The notes under the pieces were generated by a model. That model was not told the DNA's origin, did not search any database, and worked only from the letters and a program-made list of their open reading frames with translations. Position numbers and translations under genes: made by a program. Below are positions 1 through 11,200 of a stretch of DNA of 64,000 nucleotides, piece by piece. Numbering within the stretch: position 1 is the stretch's first letter; every line of letters begins with the position of its first letter. Origin of the DNA: Streptomyces sp. NBC_01283 (GTDB lineage Bacteria; Actinomycetota; Actinomycetes; Streptomycetales; Streptomycetaceae); assembly GCF_041435335.1 (NCBI RefSeq), contig NZ_CP108430.1, positions 5,245,001 to 5,309,000 on the forward strand, given 5' to 3'.

Positions 1-1293
1 CTGCTCGACGTACAGGCGCTCGCCGATGCCCGCCTGCTTTCCCCTGCCGCCGGTGGCGGTGAACTTCAGCGATACGTCCTTGGACTCGGCGATGTAGCTG
101 TGGCCCGCGCGGATGCCCGCCTGGATGGCCTCCCGCGTCAGGTCGTCCGCGAGGACCACCGTCTGCGGGCTGCCGACGGGGTCGGGGTCGCGGTGGGCGT
201 CGCTGTTGCCCATGGCGGGGATCCAGGGCCTGCGGCCCCGGACGGAGGCGACCAGCATGCTGTCCCAGTCGGCCAGGGCGATCTCGTCGTCCGGGGTGTA
301 CGGGCCGTTCCACGCCTCGATCGCGTCCGCCTCGCCGAAGCCGAACTTCCAGTTGCAGCCGACGCAGGTGGCGTGCGGATGGGCGGGCACGACGAGGCCG
401 CCCGCGTCCCGGATTTCGCGGGCGTACTTGCCGAAGCGGTTGTCGCGGGCGCGGTAGCGCCAGTCGATGAACGTGCCGGGGTCCGTGCCGAGGGCGACCA
501 CGTGACCGTTGCGGGTGGTGACCTCCTCGCCCAGCATGATCAGCAGGTCGTCGCCCGCCAGATCGGCCCAATGGGCGTGCGCGGAGTGCGTGTTGTGCTC
601 GGAGCTGTTGATGAAGTCGAGCCCCGCCGCGCGCGCGGCGGCCGCGATCTCGGCCAGGGTGCGTTTGCCGTCCGAGTACACGGAGTGCAGGTGGCAGTCC
701 CCGCGGTACCAGGCGCGTCCCCGCCCCTTCGCCCGCTCCGGCGGGTAGACGGCCCTGGGCGTCTTGCCGGGCGCCCCGAACCTGAGGGTGATCGTGACCT
801 CGTAGGGCAGGCCTTGCGGTGCGACGGTGTACGGGCCGAGCGCGATGTTCCAGGTGCCCGCCTTGACCGGGCCCGGGATGTAGCCGGGCGTGGCGTCGTC
901 GGCGCGGATGAAGAACTCCGTGCGCGCGCCGCCCGACCAGCCCCGGAAGCCCTTGCCGCCGAGGGCGGTGCCGCGCTGGTCGAAGACGCCGATGTCGAGC
1001 GCGTTGCCCTGCGTGCCCGCCGGGACGGTGACCTTCTCGTAGGTGTACGCGACGTGGATCTCGCGTACGCCGTCGGGGACTTCGACCGGCAGGTACACGA
1101 AGTCGGGTGACCCGGTGGGCAGCGTGCCGCGCACCACCCTGGTCTCGTCGCCACTTGCGGAGTCACGCCCTGCGGCGCTCGCGAAGCTCACGCTGTTCAA
1201 CGTAAGCGCGGCGGCGGCTCCCGTCACGAGCAGACCGCGCCGGTTCAGGGGCGTGTCGGCGGATCTGGCCGGGCGGTGTTCGTCCTCGCACAT
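1..1293 (-). CDS. Secreted CehA/McbA-type PHP-domain metallohydrolase (3' end cut by window)
   Basis: The start at 1293 gives MCEDEHRPARS and then a twin-arginine-like export signal (NRRGLLVTGAAAALTL), so the product is probably secreted or cell-surface. After a domain of about 150 residues comes the PHP metal-binding fold: DCHLHSVYSDG (H201 and H203), SEHN, GEEVTTRNGHV, PAHPH and GNSDAH, the expected histidine/aspartate ligand set of CehA/McbA-type phosphoesterases. The 431 codons visible here run off position 1 without a stop, so the extreme C-terminus lies outside the window. The family is known for metal-dependent ester or phosphoester hydrolysis. The substrate cannot be read from the sequence, and no operon partner is visible. 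Family assignment is firm; reaction is unknown. Confidence 0.85.
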   Translation of the reverse strand, partial: MCEDEHRPARSADTPLNRRGLLVTGAAAALTLNSVSFASAAGRDSASGDETRVVRGTLPTGSPDFVYLPVEVPDGVREIHVAYTYEKVTVPAGTQGNALDIGVFDQRGTALGGKGFRGWSGGARTEFFIRADDATPGYIPGPVKAGTWNIALGPYTVAPQGLPYEVTITLRFGAPGKTPRAVYPPERAKGRGRAWYRGDCHLHSVYSDGKRTLAEIAAAARAAGLDFINSSEHNTHSAHAHWADLAGDDLLIMLGEEVTTRNGHVVALGTDPGTFIDWRYRARDNRFGKYAREIRDAGGLVVPAHPHATCVGCNWKFGFGEADAIEAWNGPYTPDDEIALADWDSMLVASVRGRRPWIPAMGNSDAHRDPDPVGSPQTVVLADDLTREAIQAGIRAGHSYIAESKDVSLKFTATGGRGKQAGIGERLYVEQ

Positions 1294-1435
1294 GTGTCGG
1301 CTCCCCAGGGTGTCGGAAGGGACTGCAGGGCAACCCTGGTATTGAGCCGTGAACTCCCCGTCAAGGGAAGGCAATTGACAGACCTACGGGCGGTGTCGGG
1401 CTTGCGGGTGGTGTCGGCGCGGGGCCGGTCGGTGC

Positions 1436-1777
1436 TCAGTGGCTGCCGCGGGCCTTGCGCACGCGGCGCAGGGCCAGCACGGCAATGATGATGATCGCGA
1501 TGACGACCAGGACCCCGAGGAACAGGCCGATCTTCCCGCCCTTCGACTTCTTCTTTTTCTTCTTCGGCTTCGCCTCGGGCTTCGTCAGGGGCTTGGAGTG
1601 CGAAGCGTCCGCCGCCCGCGTGTCCGTCCTGGCGGCCACGGCTCCCGTCGTGTGCGTCGTCGAGGTGGCCGCGGACACCGCCGCCGTCCGCGGGGTGGCC
1701 GCGTACACCCCGGTGCCGGCCGTTCCGCCCAGCAGGGCCCCGAGCAGCAGCAATACGGTCGCGAAGCGAAGTCGCAT
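1436..1777 (-). CDS. Small exported, membrane-anchored hypothetical protein
   Basis: A 113-residue protein starting MRLRFATVLLLLGALLGG, a typical Sec signal peptide. An Ala/Thr-rich linker and a lysine cluster (KPKKKKKKSKGGK) follow, then one C-terminal membrane segment (IGLFLGVLVVIAIIIIAVLAL) and a basic tail. The layout is signal peptide, short extracytoplasmic linker, single anchor. No catalytic motif or known domain is visible. It stands alone between the PHP hydrolase and an ankyrin gene, all on the minus strand but with gaps, so no operon is evident. Codon bias and the clear membrane topology support a real gene. Confidence 0.7.
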   Translation of the reverse strand: MRLRFATVLLLLGALLGGTAGTGVYAATPRTAAVSAATSTTHTTGAVAARTDTRAADASHSKPLTKPEAKPKKKKKKSKGGKIGLFLGVLVVIAIIIIAVLALRRVRKARGSH

Positions 1778-1857
1778 GACGGAATCCCCCAGATTCCCCC
1801 GAAGTCTTCGGCTATTGCCCGGATCCCGCGGATCCTAGGGCACGCGGCGCCCCGCGC

Positions 1858-2274
1858 CTAGGCGTTCGCGCCCGCGGCCCGCAGCACGGCCGCCGTCTCC
1901 TCGTGCCCGCACTGCGTCGCCCAGCGCAGGGGAGTGGAGCCCGTGCCGTGATCCTCCCGGAGGTTGGGATCCGCGCCATGGGCGAGGAGTTCGCGGACGG
2001 CGTCGGTGTGGCCCCAGCACGCGGCCGCGCACAGGGGCGTGCCCTGGTCGCCGTGGCCGCTCTCCACGTCGGGGCCTGCGCCCGCTTCGAGGAGTGCCCT
2101 GACGGCGGGCGCCGTGCCGTGGACGGACGCGCCGTACAGCGGTGTCGTGCCGTCGGGGTCGGCGGCCCTCGGGTCCGCGCCCGCGCGCAGCAGCCTCTTC
2201 ACCACCGTGGTGTGGCCCATTCCCGCCGCCATGACCAGCTGTTGTGTCTGTTTCTTGCGTCGCCTTCTGCTCAT
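1858..2274 (-). CDS. Ankyrin-repeat protein
   Basis: The start MSRRRRKKQTQQLVMAAGMG gives 138 residues made almost entirely of ankyrin repeats, with units such as GHTTVVKRLLRAGADPRAAD, GTTPLYGASVHG, GTPLCAAACWGHTDAVRELLAHGADP and STPLRWATQCGHEETAAVLRAAGA. About four repeats are present, enough for a small protein-binding solenoid. The open frame extends upstream to 3003, but that part is shadow sequence of the opposite strand. No strong SD precedes the chosen ATG, so the start is tentative. There is no signal peptide, so it is probably cytoplasmic. Binding partner unknown. Confidence 0.8.
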   Translation of the reverse strand: MSRRRRKKQTQQLVMAAGMGHTTVVKRLLRAGADPRAADPDGTTPLYGASVHGTAPAVRALLEAGAGPDVESGHGDQGTPLCAAACWGHTDAVRELLAHGADPNLREDHGTGSTPLRWATQCGHEETAAVLRAAGANA

Positions 2275-2397
2275 CGGCGCCAGGGTAGTTCGGGGGGCGC
2301 GCGAGGTGGTCGGATTTTTCGCTCCCCCATGCGGCGGAGGCCCGGCGCCCGTGATCGGCCCGTACGCCGATGCGGCGGGCCCGCGCCCGCGGCCAGC

Positions 2398-2952
2398 ATG
2401 ACTCCCATGCTGAAGATGAGCGCACTGCCCGACGTCCCCCGGTGGGCCGTCATCGCCGCCCACGCCGTCCCGCTGGCCACGCTGCCCTCCGGACTGTGGC
2501 GCATCGCCCTGGTCGCCGGACTTCCGGTGGCGGACATGCCCGTCGACGGCTGGGGCGAGAGGGTCTACGTCCTGGGGCTCAGCGTCGTCTCCGAATGCCT
2601 CGCCCTGCTGACGCTGGGCCTGGTGCGCGGCTGGGGTGAGGTCGTGCCGGGATGGATACCGCTGCTCGGCGGGCGCGGGGTGCGGCCGCTCGCCGCGGTG
2701 ATCCCGGCGCTGCTCGGGGCCGCAGGGCTCCTCCTGATCACCGGCTGGTTCGTCTATGCCGCGTTCGCGGATCTGGGCCCCGGAGTCACGGACAGCGCCG
2801 CCCGGCAGGCGGTCCTCGTGGCCTGTTACGCACCGCTGCTCCTGTGGGCGCCGCTGCTCGTCGCGGTGACGGCCGCGTACTACAGGAGGCGGACGGCGAC
2901 AGGAGGTGCGGACTCGGCATGGACTCCTGTGGCGTCGGCGGTTAGTAAGTGA
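2398..2952 (+). CDS. Polytopic membrane protein, unknown function
   Basis: The translation from MTPMLKMSALPDVPRWAV (184 residues; ATGs at 2407 and 2416 are alternatives) contains about four hydrophobic segments: AVIAAHAVPLATLPSGLW, VYVLGLSVVSECLALLTLGL, PLAAVIPALLGAAGLLLITG and AVLVACYAPLLLWAPLLVAV, with a short basic tail. It resembles the four-helix hypothetical membrane proteins common in Streptomyces, but no function can be assigned. It is read divergently from the ankyrin gene and lies 65 bp upstream of the LLM oxidoreductase on the same strand, which gives weak evidence for co-transcription. Confidence 0.7.
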   Translation: MTPMLKMSALPDVPRWAVIAAHAVPLATLPSGLWRIALVAGLPVADMPVDGWGERVYVLGLSVVSECLALLTLGLVRGWGEVVPGWIPLLGGRGVRPLAAVIPALLGAAGLLLITGWFVYAAFADLGPGVTDSAARQAVLVACYAPLLLWAPLLVAVTAAYYRRRTATGGADSAWTPVASAVSK

Positions 2953-3017
2953 GCCCCCGTTCCCGTACGAGGAACCTGCGGGAGCGGTACGACGAGGACC
3001 CAACCGGAGGCCGACCC

Positions 3018-3902
3018 ATGCGCGTTGCCGCCACCCTCTACCTCACCGACGAGACCATCACCCCCGTCCGCCTGGCCCAGGAGCTGGAACAGCGGGGCTT
3101 CGCGGCGCTCTACCTCCCCGAGCACTCCCACATCCCGGTGTCCCGCGAGACCCCGTACCCCGGCGGTGAACTCCCGCCCGAGTGCGCCCGCATGCTCAAC
3201 CCCCTCGTGGCCCTCGCGCAGGCCGCGGCCGTCACCGGACGGCTCGGGCTCGGCACGAACATCACGCTCGTCGGGCAGCACGACCCCATCGACCTCGCCA
3301 AGCAGATCGCGACCCTGGACCACCTCTCCGGCGGCCGGTTCACCCTCGGCATCGGCTACGGCTGGAACAAGGAGGAGGCTGCCGACCACGGCGTCGAGTG
3401 GCGCACCCGCAGGGCGCTCGTGCGGGACCGGATGGCGGTCATGCGGGCCCTGTGGGCCGAGGACCCGACGGCGTACGAAGGGGAGTTCGGGAGCGTGCGC
3501 GCCAGCGACGTGCACCCGAAGCCGGTGCGGGCGCCACGCCCACGCAAGGACGGCCCCCTGTACGGCCCGCGCACCCTCGTCGGCGGGGCCGCCGGACCCA
3601 AGCTCTTCGCGCACATCGCGGAGTTCGCCGACGGCTGGCTGCCCATCGGCGGCGGCGGTCTGCGCGACACCCTCCCCGCGCTGCGCACCGCCTGGGCCGA
3701 GGCGGGCCGCGACCCCGCCGGCCTGTACGTGGCGCTCTCCGCCGTGGAGCCGACCGAGGGCAAGCTCGCCCACTACGCGGAGCTCGGCGTGGACGAGGTC
3801 GTCGTGCAGCTCCCGGCGCGCGGGGAGGCGGAGGTGCTGCGCGTCCTCGACGGATTCCAGCGATACGTGCACGTCACACCCGCCCCCGGAGACCGGCACT
3901 GA
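3018..3902 (+). CDS. F420-dependent LLM-class oxidoreductase
   Basis: MRVAATLYLTDETITPVRLA is preceded by a strong SD (ACCGGAGG, 3003-3010), which fixes the start at 3018 rather than the longer open frame at 2949. The 294-residue product has the luciferase-like monooxygenase TIM-barrel pattern: YLPEHSHIP, GRLGLGTNITLVGQHDPI, LDHLSGGRFTLGIGYGWNKEE, FADGWLPIGGG. This matches actinobacterial F420-dependent LLM enzymes, which use reduced deazaflavin to reduce or oxidise organic substrates. The neighbour fbiC makes the F420 chromophore, 43 bp downstream on the same strand, which supports F420 rather than FMN as cofactor. Substrate unknown. Confidence 0.85.
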   Translation: MRVAATLYLTDETITPVRLAQELEQRGFAALYLPEHSHIPVSRETPYPGGELPPECARMLNPLVALAQAAAVTGRLGLGTNITLVGQHDPIDLAKQIATLDHLSGGRFTLGIGYGWNKEEAADHGVEWRTRRALVRDRMAVMRALWAEDPTAYEGEFGSVRASDVHPKPVRAPRPRKDGPLYGPRTLVGGAAGPKLFAHIAEFADGWLPIGGGGLRDTLPALRTAWAEAGRDPAGLYVALSAVEPTEGKLAHYAELGVDEVVVQLPARGEAEVLRVLDGFQRYVHVTPAPGDRH

Positions 3903-3945
3903 CCTGTGGCTGTTTCTCTGAGCGGTCGCTCGTATGCTCGGACGC

Positions 3946-6579
3946 ATGACCAACAGCGCGCCGCAGGACTCAGCACCCCAGGGGCCGGCCCAAGCGCCCG
4001 CACGGCCCACCGCGAACGCCATGCGTCGCGCGCTCAAACGCGCCAGGGACGGCGTCGCGCTCGACACCGCCGAGGCCGCCGTGCTGCTCCAGGCGCGCGG
4101 CGACGACCTGAAGGACCTCTCCGCGTCCGCCGCGCGGGTGCGCGACGCGGGGCTCGCGGCGGTGGGGCGGCCCGGCGTCATCACGTACTCGAAGAAGGTC
4201 TTCATCCCGCTGACGCGGCTGTGCCGCGACAAGTGCCACTACTGCACCTTCGTCACCGTCCCCGGCAAGCTGCGCCGCGACGGGCACGGCATGTTCCTCT
4301 CGCCCGACGAGGTCATCGACATCGCCAGGCGCGGCGCCGAAATGGGCTGCAAGGAAGCCCTGTTCACGCTCGGCGACCGCCCCGAGGACCGCTGGCCCGA
4401 GGCGCGCGAGTGGCTGGAGGCGGAAGGCTACGACGACACCCTGGCGTACGTCCGCGCGATGGCGATCCGCGTCCTGGAGGAGACGGGCCTGCTCCCGCAC
4501 CTCAACCCGGGCGTCATGACCTGGACCGACCTCCAGCGGCTCAAGCCCGTCGCGCCGTCCATGGGCATGATGCTGGAGACGACGGCGACCCGGCTGTGGA
4601 GCGAGCCGGGCGGCCCGCACCACGGCTCGCCCGACAAGGAGCCCGCGGTCAGGCTGCGGGTCCTTGAGGACGCGGGCCGCTCGAACGTCCCCTTCACCAC
4701 CGGTGTCCTCATCGGGATCGGCGAGACGTACGAGGAGCGGGCGGACGCGCTCTTCCGCCTCCGGGCGACCCAGCGTTCGTACCACGGCATCCAGGAAGTC
4801 ATCGTCCAGAACTTCCGCGCCAAGCCGGACACGGCGATGCGCGGCATGCCGGACGCCGAACTGGAGGAGCTCGCCGCGTGCATCGCGGTCTCCCGCCACA
4901 TCCTCGGCCCGAGCGCCCGAATCCAGGCGCCGCCGAACCTGGTGGACGCCGAGTACGCGCTGCTCATCGGCGCGGGCATCGACGACTGGGGCGGCGTCTC
5001 GCCCCTCACGCCCGACCACGTGAACCCCGAGCGCCCCTGGCCGCACATCGAGGAGCTCGCCGAGAAGACCGCGGATGCGGGCTTCAGCCTGCGCGAACGA
5101 CTCACGATCTACCCCGAGTTCATCGAGCGCGGCGAACCCTGGCTCGACCCGCGCCTGCTCCCGCACGTGCGCGCGCTCGTCGACCCGGAGACGGGCCTGG
5201 CGAACGAGGACGCCCGGCCGAGCGGCCTGCCCTGGCAGGAGCCCGACGAGGGATACGTCGCCTCGTCCGGCCGTACCGACCTGCACCGCACCATCGACAC
5301 CACCGGCCGCACGTCGGACCGCCGCGACGACTTCGACGAGGTGTACGGCGACTGGGAGGCCCTGCGCGAGCAGGCGGCGCCCGGCATGGTCCCCTCGCGC
5401 ATCGACGGTGACGTACGGGCGGCCCTGAAGACGGCTGCCGACGACCCGACGCGCCTGACGGACGAGCAGGCCCTCGCCCTGCTGCACGCGGACGGTCCGG
5501 CACTGGACGCGCTGTGTTCCGTCGCGGACGACCTGCGCAAGTCCGTGGTCGGCGACGACGTCACGTACATCGTCACGCGGAACATCAACTTCACGAACGT
5601 CTGCTACACCGGGTGCCGCTTCTGCGCCTTCGCCCAGCGCCGCACGGACGCCGACGCCTACACCCTCTCGCTCGACCAGGTCGCCGACCGGGCCGCGCAG
5701 GCGTGGGAGGTCGGCGCGACCGAGGTCTGCATGCAGGGCGGCATCCACCCCGACCTGCCCGGATCCGCGTACTTCGACATCGCGCGGGCGGTGAAGGAGC
5801 GCGTGCCGGGCATGCACGTGCACGCGTTCTCGCCGATGGAGGTAGTGAACGGCGCGACCAGGACCGGTCTTTCGATACGGGACTGGCTCAGCGCCGCGAA
5901 GGAAGCGGGCCTCGACTCGATCCCCGGCACGGCGGCGGAGATCCTCGACGACGAGGTCCGCTGGGTCCTGACCAAGGGCAAGCTGCCGACGGCGACGTGG
6001 ATCGAGGTGGTGAGCACGGCCCACGAGCTGGGCATCCGCTCGTCCTCCACGATGATGTACGGGCACGTGGACCAGCCCAGGCACTGGCTCGGGCACTTCC
6101 GCACCCTCGCCGGAATGCAGAAGGACGCGCTGGCCAAGGGAGTCGAGGGCTTCACGGAGTTCGTGACGCTGCCCTTCATCCACACGAACGCGCCGGTCTA
6201 TCTGGCGGGCATCGCGCGCCCGGGCCCGACCACCCGCGACAACCGCGCGGTGGTGGCGATGGCACGGCTGCTGCTCCACCCGTACATCCCGAACATCCAG
6301 ACGAGCTGGGTGAAGCTGGGCACGGAGGGGGCGGCGGAGATGCTGCGCTCGGGGGCGAACGACCTGGGCGGCACGCTGATGGAGGAGACCATCTCCCGGA
6401 TGGCGGGCTCCAGTTACGGCTCGTACCGCTCGGTCAAGGACCTGATCGCGATCGCGGAGGAGGCCGGCCGTCCGGCGAAAGCACGGACGACGCTGTACGG
6501 CGAGGTGCCCCAGGAACGCCAGGAGGCGGCCGCCGCGTCGGACGGCCACCTCCCGGAGCTGCTTCCCGTGCTTGACTGA
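3946..6579 (+). CDS. fbiC: Bifunctional FO synthase (CofG-CofH fusion)
   Basis: This fused two-domain radical-SAM enzyme makes 7,8-didemethyl-8-hydroxy-5-deazariboflavin (FO), the chromophore of coenzyme F420, from 5-amino-6-ribitylamino-uracil and tyrosine. The N-terminal CofG half carries [10 protein letters not shown] (C93, C97, C100) and the C-terminal CofH half [10 protein letters not shown] (C553, C557, C560). Each is a CX3CX2C cluster-binding motif. At 877 residues from ATG 3946 (or 881 from 3934) the length is normal for actinobacterial FbiC, and both halves look intact. The F420-dependent oxidoreductase just upstream is a plausible user of the cofactor. The assignment is secure. Confidence 0.97.
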   Translation: MTNSAPQDSAPQGPAQAPARPTANAMRRALKRARDGVALDTAEAAVLLQARGDDLKDLSASAARVRDAGLAAVGRPGVITYSKKVFIPLTRLCRDKCHYCTFVTVPGKLRRDGHGMFLSPDEVIDIARRGAEMGCKEALFTLGDRPEDRWPEAREWLEAEGYDDTLAYVRAMAIRVLEETGLLPHLNPGVMTWTDLQRLKPVAPSMGMMLETTATRLWSEPGGPHHGSPDKEPAVRLRVLEDAGRSNVPFTTGVLIGIGETYEERADALFRLRATQRSYHGIQEVIVQNFRAKPDTAMRGMPDAELEELAACIAVSRHILGPSARIQAPPNLVDAEYALLIGAGIDDWGGVSPLTPDHVNPERPWPHIEELAEKTADAGFSLRERLTIYPEFIERGEPWLDPRLLPHVRALVDPETGLANEDARPSGLPWQEPDEGYVASSGRTDLHRTIDTTGRTSDRRDDFDEVYGDWEALREQAAPGMVPSRIDGDVRAALKTAADDPTRLTDEQALALLHADGPALDALCSVADDLRKSVVGDDVTYIVTRNINFTNVCYTGCRFCAFAQRRTDADAYTLSLDQVADRAAQAWEVGATEVCMQGGIHPDLPGSAYFDIARAVKERVPGMHVHAFSPMEVVNGATRTGLSIRDWLSAAKEAGLDSIPGTAAEILDDEVRWVLTKGKLPTATWIEVVSTAHELGIRSSSTMMYGHVDQPRHWLGHFRTLAGMQKDALAKGVEGFTEFVTLPFIHTNAPVYLAGIARPGPTTRDNRAVVAMARLLLHPYIPNIQTSWVKLGTEGAAEMLRSGANDLGGTLMEETISRMAGSSYGSYRSVKDLIAIAEEAGRPAKARTTLYGEVPQERQEAAAASDGHLPELLPVLD

Positions 6580-6612
6580 CTCGGGGGAAAGGTCAGCCCT
6601 CCGGGGGTGGGG

Positions 6613-8016
6613 TCAGGAGAGCTCGCCGCCGAAGCGGGCGCCTGCCTCCTGGGTGCCCAGCGAGGACGGGCTGAACGACGTGATGCCGGTCGTCGTGAGG
6701 CCCGTCTTGGCACCGCGGAACAGCCAGGCGGCACCGGAGTCCTTGGTCGTGCCGTCTTCCTGGGGCACGCCCACGGTCAGGTCGGCGAGGCCGTCCTTGT
6801 TCACGTCGGTGAGCTTGACCTCCTCACCGAAGTAGTCGTCCCCCTCCGAGACGCCGGGGACGCCGGCCGTGGTCTGGTTGAAGGCCTGGGCGCCCGTGCC
6901 GGTCAGGCCGTTCGCGCCGCCCTTGAGGAGGACGACGGCGCCCGTGTCCCCGGAGGAGTCGACGTCTTCGCCGGGCACGCCGACCGCGATGTCCGGGTAG
7001 CCGTCGCCCGTGACGTCACCGGCGGAGAGCGAGTAGCCGAACTGGTCGCCCCTGTCGTGCAGGTCGGGGTCGCCCTGCTCGCCCACGCCGGGGACGCCCG
7101 CGGTGTCCTGAGTGATCTTCGCGGTGCGGCTGGAGAAGCCGGACGCGGAGCCGTAGACGACCCGGACGGCGCCCGCGTCGTAGACCTGCATCTCGGAGAC
7201 CTCGTCGACCTCGCGGGCCACGAGGTCGCCGTACCCGTCCTTGTCCACGTCGGCGATGACGCCGTTCGTCGTGAACTTCTTGGTCGGCGTCGACGTCTTG
7301 GAGAGGCCGTCCTTGCTGCCCTTCCACAGGCGCGAGGAGTGCTGCATCTCCTCCATGGCGTGGCCGGTGACGAGGTCGTCGGCGCCGTCGCCGGTCACGT
7401 CGCCCACCATCAGCTCCTGGGGGCCGTCGTCGCCGTTCTCGACGGACGAGGTGGAGGCGGGCTTCCCGTCGCGGGTGAAGGGGCCGTAGCGCACCTCCAT
7501 GGTGGACTGGGAGTTGGCGACGAGGTCGGTCTTGCCGTCGCCGTTGAAGTCGCCGGCCTTGATCTGCTGCACGTAGTCGCCCGGCAGCGCGCCACCCTTG
7601 GTCAGGCCGTCCGCGGAACCCCAGAGCACCGCGTCGGCGGCGTTGCCGTTGCTCGCGACGAGGTCGGTGTATCCGTCGCCGTCGAGGTCGGCCGCCTCGG
7701 TGCTCGCACCGAAGCTGCCGTCCTCCTCGGGGTCGCCGGGTACGCCGGCGGTGGTGCGGTCGACCTGCTTGGCGTGCGCGGTGTCGGCGCCCGAGGGCGA
7801 GCCGTACACGATCGATACGTAGCCCGCGCCGGACGTGCCGCTGACGGCGCCACGGTAGGCGGAGACGGCGAGGTCGGCGTATCCGTCATGGTTGAAGTCG
7901 GTCACGGGCTTGCTCGCCGCGGCGGGTGCGGCGGCGGCGGAACCTGCCGTGGCCACGATGGCGAACGGGGTCGCGAGCGCGGTCACCGCGACGGCGGCTA
8001 TGAGTGAGCGACGCAC
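6613..8016 (-). CDS. Secreted FG-GAP (integrin alpha-like beta-propeller) repeat protein
   Basis: The 467-residue product begins MRRSLIAAVAVTALATPFAI and an AAAAPAAA cleavage region, a clear Sec signal. The mature part is a string of FG-GAP/VCBS-like repeats with calcium-binding loops: DFNHDGYADL, DLDGDGYTDLV, DFNGDGKTDLV, DVTGDGADDLV, DVDKDGYGDLV, DVTGDGYPDIAV and DVNKDGLADLTV. About seven such DxDxDG loops predict a seven-bladed beta-propeller. Its role is probably extracellular binding or scaffolding, as no catalytic domain is fused. It is transcribed toward fbiC with only 33 bp between the two convergent stops. Partner or ligand unknown. Confidence 0.88.
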   Translation of the reverse strand: MRRSLIAAVAVTALATPFAIVATAGSAAAAPAAASKPVTDFNHDGYADLAVSAYRGAVSGTSGAGYVSIVYGSPSGADTAHAKQVDRTTAGVPGDPEEDGSFGASTEAADLDGDGYTDLVASNGNAADAVLWGSADGLTKGGALPGDYVQQIKAGDFNGDGKTDLVANSQSTMEVRYGPFTRDGKPASTSSVENGDDGPQELMVGDVTGDGADDLVTGHAMEEMQHSSRLWKGSKDGLSKTSTPTKKFTTNGVIADVDKDGYGDLVAREVDEVSEMQVYDAGAVRVVYGSASGFSSRTAKITQDTAGVPGVGEQGDPDLHDRGDQFGYSLSAGDVTGDGYPDIAVGVPGEDVDSSGDTGAVVLLKGGANGLTGTGAQAFNQTTAGVPGVSEGDDYFGEEVKLTDVNKDGLADLTVGVPQEDGTTKDSGAAWLFRGAKTGLTTTGITSFSPSSLGTQEAGARFGGELS

Positions 8017-8257
8017 TGGTCCTCCTGTGGGGAAACTGCTGTGACGTAAGGGGAGACAGGTGTTCCGGGTAGGTGGTTGTACCCCGCAGGTTTCTTGTTA
8101 CGACGCCCGGACATTCCCGTTACGTTGCCCCCCGTTTCCCGCCACACGGTTTCGGCCCTCAGGTCAGGGGACGGTGGAAGACTGGGGCAGGACAGCGGGT
8201 TGGGCAGCGGTCAGGGCAAGCGGGCAGGGCAGTCGGGCACGGGTGGAGGGGGAGCCG

Positions 8258-11200
8258 GTGGTGGCGTCGGCCGGGGCGGAGCAGCCGTCCATGCAGGAGT
8301 TGATCCGCCGTCGCAGGCGGGCGGGGTTCGTCGGGCGGCGGGGCGAACTGGACGCCTTCCGCGCCAACTTCGACGTGCCGCCGGGTGACGACCGGCACCG
8401 CTTCCTCTTCCATGTCCATGGGATCGGCGGCGTCGGCAAGACGTCGTTGGTGCGGGAGTGGGAGCAACTGGCGCGCGAACACGGCGCCCTGACCGCGTAC
8501 GTCGACGAGGCGGTCGGGAGCGTTCCCGAGGTGATGGCGGCGATCAGTGCCCAATTCGCCCTGCAGGGCAGGCGCTGCAAGGACCTCAACCGGCTTCTGA
8601 CGACTCATCGTGAGCGTCGCCACGAGGCCGAGTCGGCGGCAGCCGCGGCGATGTCCGACCCGGCCCAGGAGCCGGGGCGCCTGGCTGCGCCCGCTCCATC
8701 GGCGGGCAGTGTGACGGCCGCCCGCGCGAGCCTGGTCGGTCTCGGTCTTCTGCCGGGAGTAGGGGCGTTCGCGGGAGCGGTGGACCCGGCCCAACTGGCG
8801 CAGGGGGCCGACCGGTTGCGCGCGGGTCTGAGCGCGCGCCTCGGCAGCCAGGACGACGTACAGCTCGTCCTGTCCCCGGAACGGGTCCTGACCCCGGTCC
8901 TCCTGAACGAACTGGCCGACGCGGCGAAGGGGGTGCCGTGGATCGTCCTCTTCTTCGACACGTACGAGCGGACGGCGCCGTTCCTGGACGGCTGGCTGCA
9001 CGAACTGATGCTCACCGACCGGCATGGAGCGCTGCCCGCCAACGTGATCGTCGTGACGGCCGGGCAGCACCCCTTCGACACGGCCCGATGGGGCGGCTAC
9101 GGCGACTTCGTGATGGACGTGCCGCTCGGCCCCTTCACGGAGCTGGAGGCGCGGGGGCTGCTCGCCGGAAAGGGCGTGGTGGCGGAGCCGGTGGTGGAGG
9201 AGGTCCTGCGGCTCTCCGGCGGCCTGCCCGTCCTCGTCTCCACTCTCGCCGAGGGCAGGCCCGCCGCCCCGGACGACGTGGGTGACCCGAGCGCCACCGC
9301 CGTGGAGCGCTTCCTGAAGTGGGAACGGGACCCCGTGCGCAGGGCGGCGGCACTGGCGTGCGCGCTGCCGAGACGCCTCGACGCGGATGTGTTCGGGGCG
9401 GCGGTGGAGGGGATCTGCGCGGAGGCGGACGTGCCGGGCCTCTTCGGGTGGCTGCGGGGGCTGCCGTTCGTGAGCGACCGGGGTGACCGGGTGCAGTACC
9501 ACGACGTGGTGCGGGCGCCGATGCTGCGGTCGCAGCGCAAGCGGTCGCCGCGGGGGTGGGCGGAGGCGCACGGCCGGCTGGCGGAGACGTTCGCGGGGTG
9601 GCGGGCGGAGGCGGAAGCCGGTCTCGACGCGGATGAGTTGTGGGGGGACGAGGCGTGGCGGGAGCTGCGGCTCGCGGAGTCGTACCACTTGCTGTGTGCG
9701 GGGGAGCGGGGCGCGCTGCCCGCCGTCCTGCGGGATGTCGTGGACGCCTGCGACGTGGGCGAGGGCGAGGTCGTGGCCCGGCGCTGGGCGCAGGTCCTGG
9801 TGGACGCGGGGGAGGACGCGGACGCGGCGGCGACCGGCAGGTGGGGGCGTGACCTGCTGGCGGCGCTGACCGAGGGCGCGTGCGTCGACGCCCTGGGGCT
9901 CCTTGTCGACCGTGCCGGGTTCGACGCGCGGGGGCAGGCGTTCGCCCGGATACTGCGCGGGCGCGACCTCCGGGAGAGCGGGGCGTACGAGGAGGCGCTG
10001 GCCGAGTACGACCGGGCCATCGGCCTCGATCCGGAGCTGGCGCGGGCCTACTACGGCCGGGGTGTGACCCGTGCCCTGCAGGGCGACTACGCCGCCGCCG
10101 TCGACGAGTTGGGCCTGGCGCTCGCCATCGAGCCGGACGACCTGGACGGCCTGGGCATGCGGGGCGAGTACCGCCGGGTTCTCGGCCGGTGGGCGGAGGC
10201 GATCAGTGACCTGGACCGGGCGATCGAGGTCAGCCCGGCGGACCCGTTCGCCTGGGCGTCCCGGGGCGCGGCCCGGCACGGCCTGGGGCAGGACGACGCG
10301 GCCCTCGCGGACCTGGACCGGGCGGTGGAACTCGATCCGGAGTACTCGTGGGCGCTGGTGCGCCGTGCTCGGGTGCGGCGTTCGCGCGGGGAGTACGCGG
10401 AGCAGATCGCCGACCTCGACCTCGCGGTCCGGCTGGCGCCGCAGTCGGCTTTCCTGGCCTGTGAGCGGGGTGACGCCCTGCGGGGCGCGGGCAAGCCCGG
10501 GGAAGCTCTCGCGGAGTACGACCGGGCGATCGCACTCGACGATGCGTACGCGTCGGCGTACGCGAGCCGCGGGGCCGCGCTGGACGACCTCGGGCGGCGG
10601 GAGGAGGCGCTGGCCGACCTGGACCGTTCCATCGATCTCCACCCCTCCTACGCCTGGGCGCTGGCGCGCAGGTGCAACGTGCACCGGCTCCTGTCGGACT
10701 ACGACCGGGCGTTCGCCGACGCCGACCGGGCGAGCGTCCTGTGGCCGGACAACGAATGGGTCCTGTACCAGCGGGCCGAGGCACTGGACGGTCTGAAGCG
10801 GTACGAGGAGGCCCGCGCCGGTCTGGACCGGGTTCTCGAAATGGACCCCGAGCACGGGCTTGCGCGCGTCCTGCGCGGCTCCGTGCTGCGCAGGCTCGGC
10901 CGTTACGAGGAGGCGTCGGCGGATCTCGGCCGTGCCATCGAGGCGGAGCCGGACAACGCCTGGGCGGTCATCATCCGTGTGCTGACCTCTCAGGCCACCG
11001 GGCGCTGGGAGCAGGCCCTGGCCGACCTCGCGCGCTACGCGGAGATCGGCGAGGACCCGGACTGGACGCGCGCCAAGACCGCCGAGATCCACATGTGGTC
11101 CGGCCACCCGGAGCGGGCGCTCGTCGTGCTGGAGGCCGATACCACCGGCGGAAACCCTGAGGACGCGGAGGAGCTGGCCAAGGCGTTCCGCATGACGGGG

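Noticed and set aside
3970..6549. An 859-codon minus-strand frame across fbiC
   Set aside because: fbiC carries both radical-SAM motifs on the plus strand. The antisense frame is Arg/Val-rich shadow.
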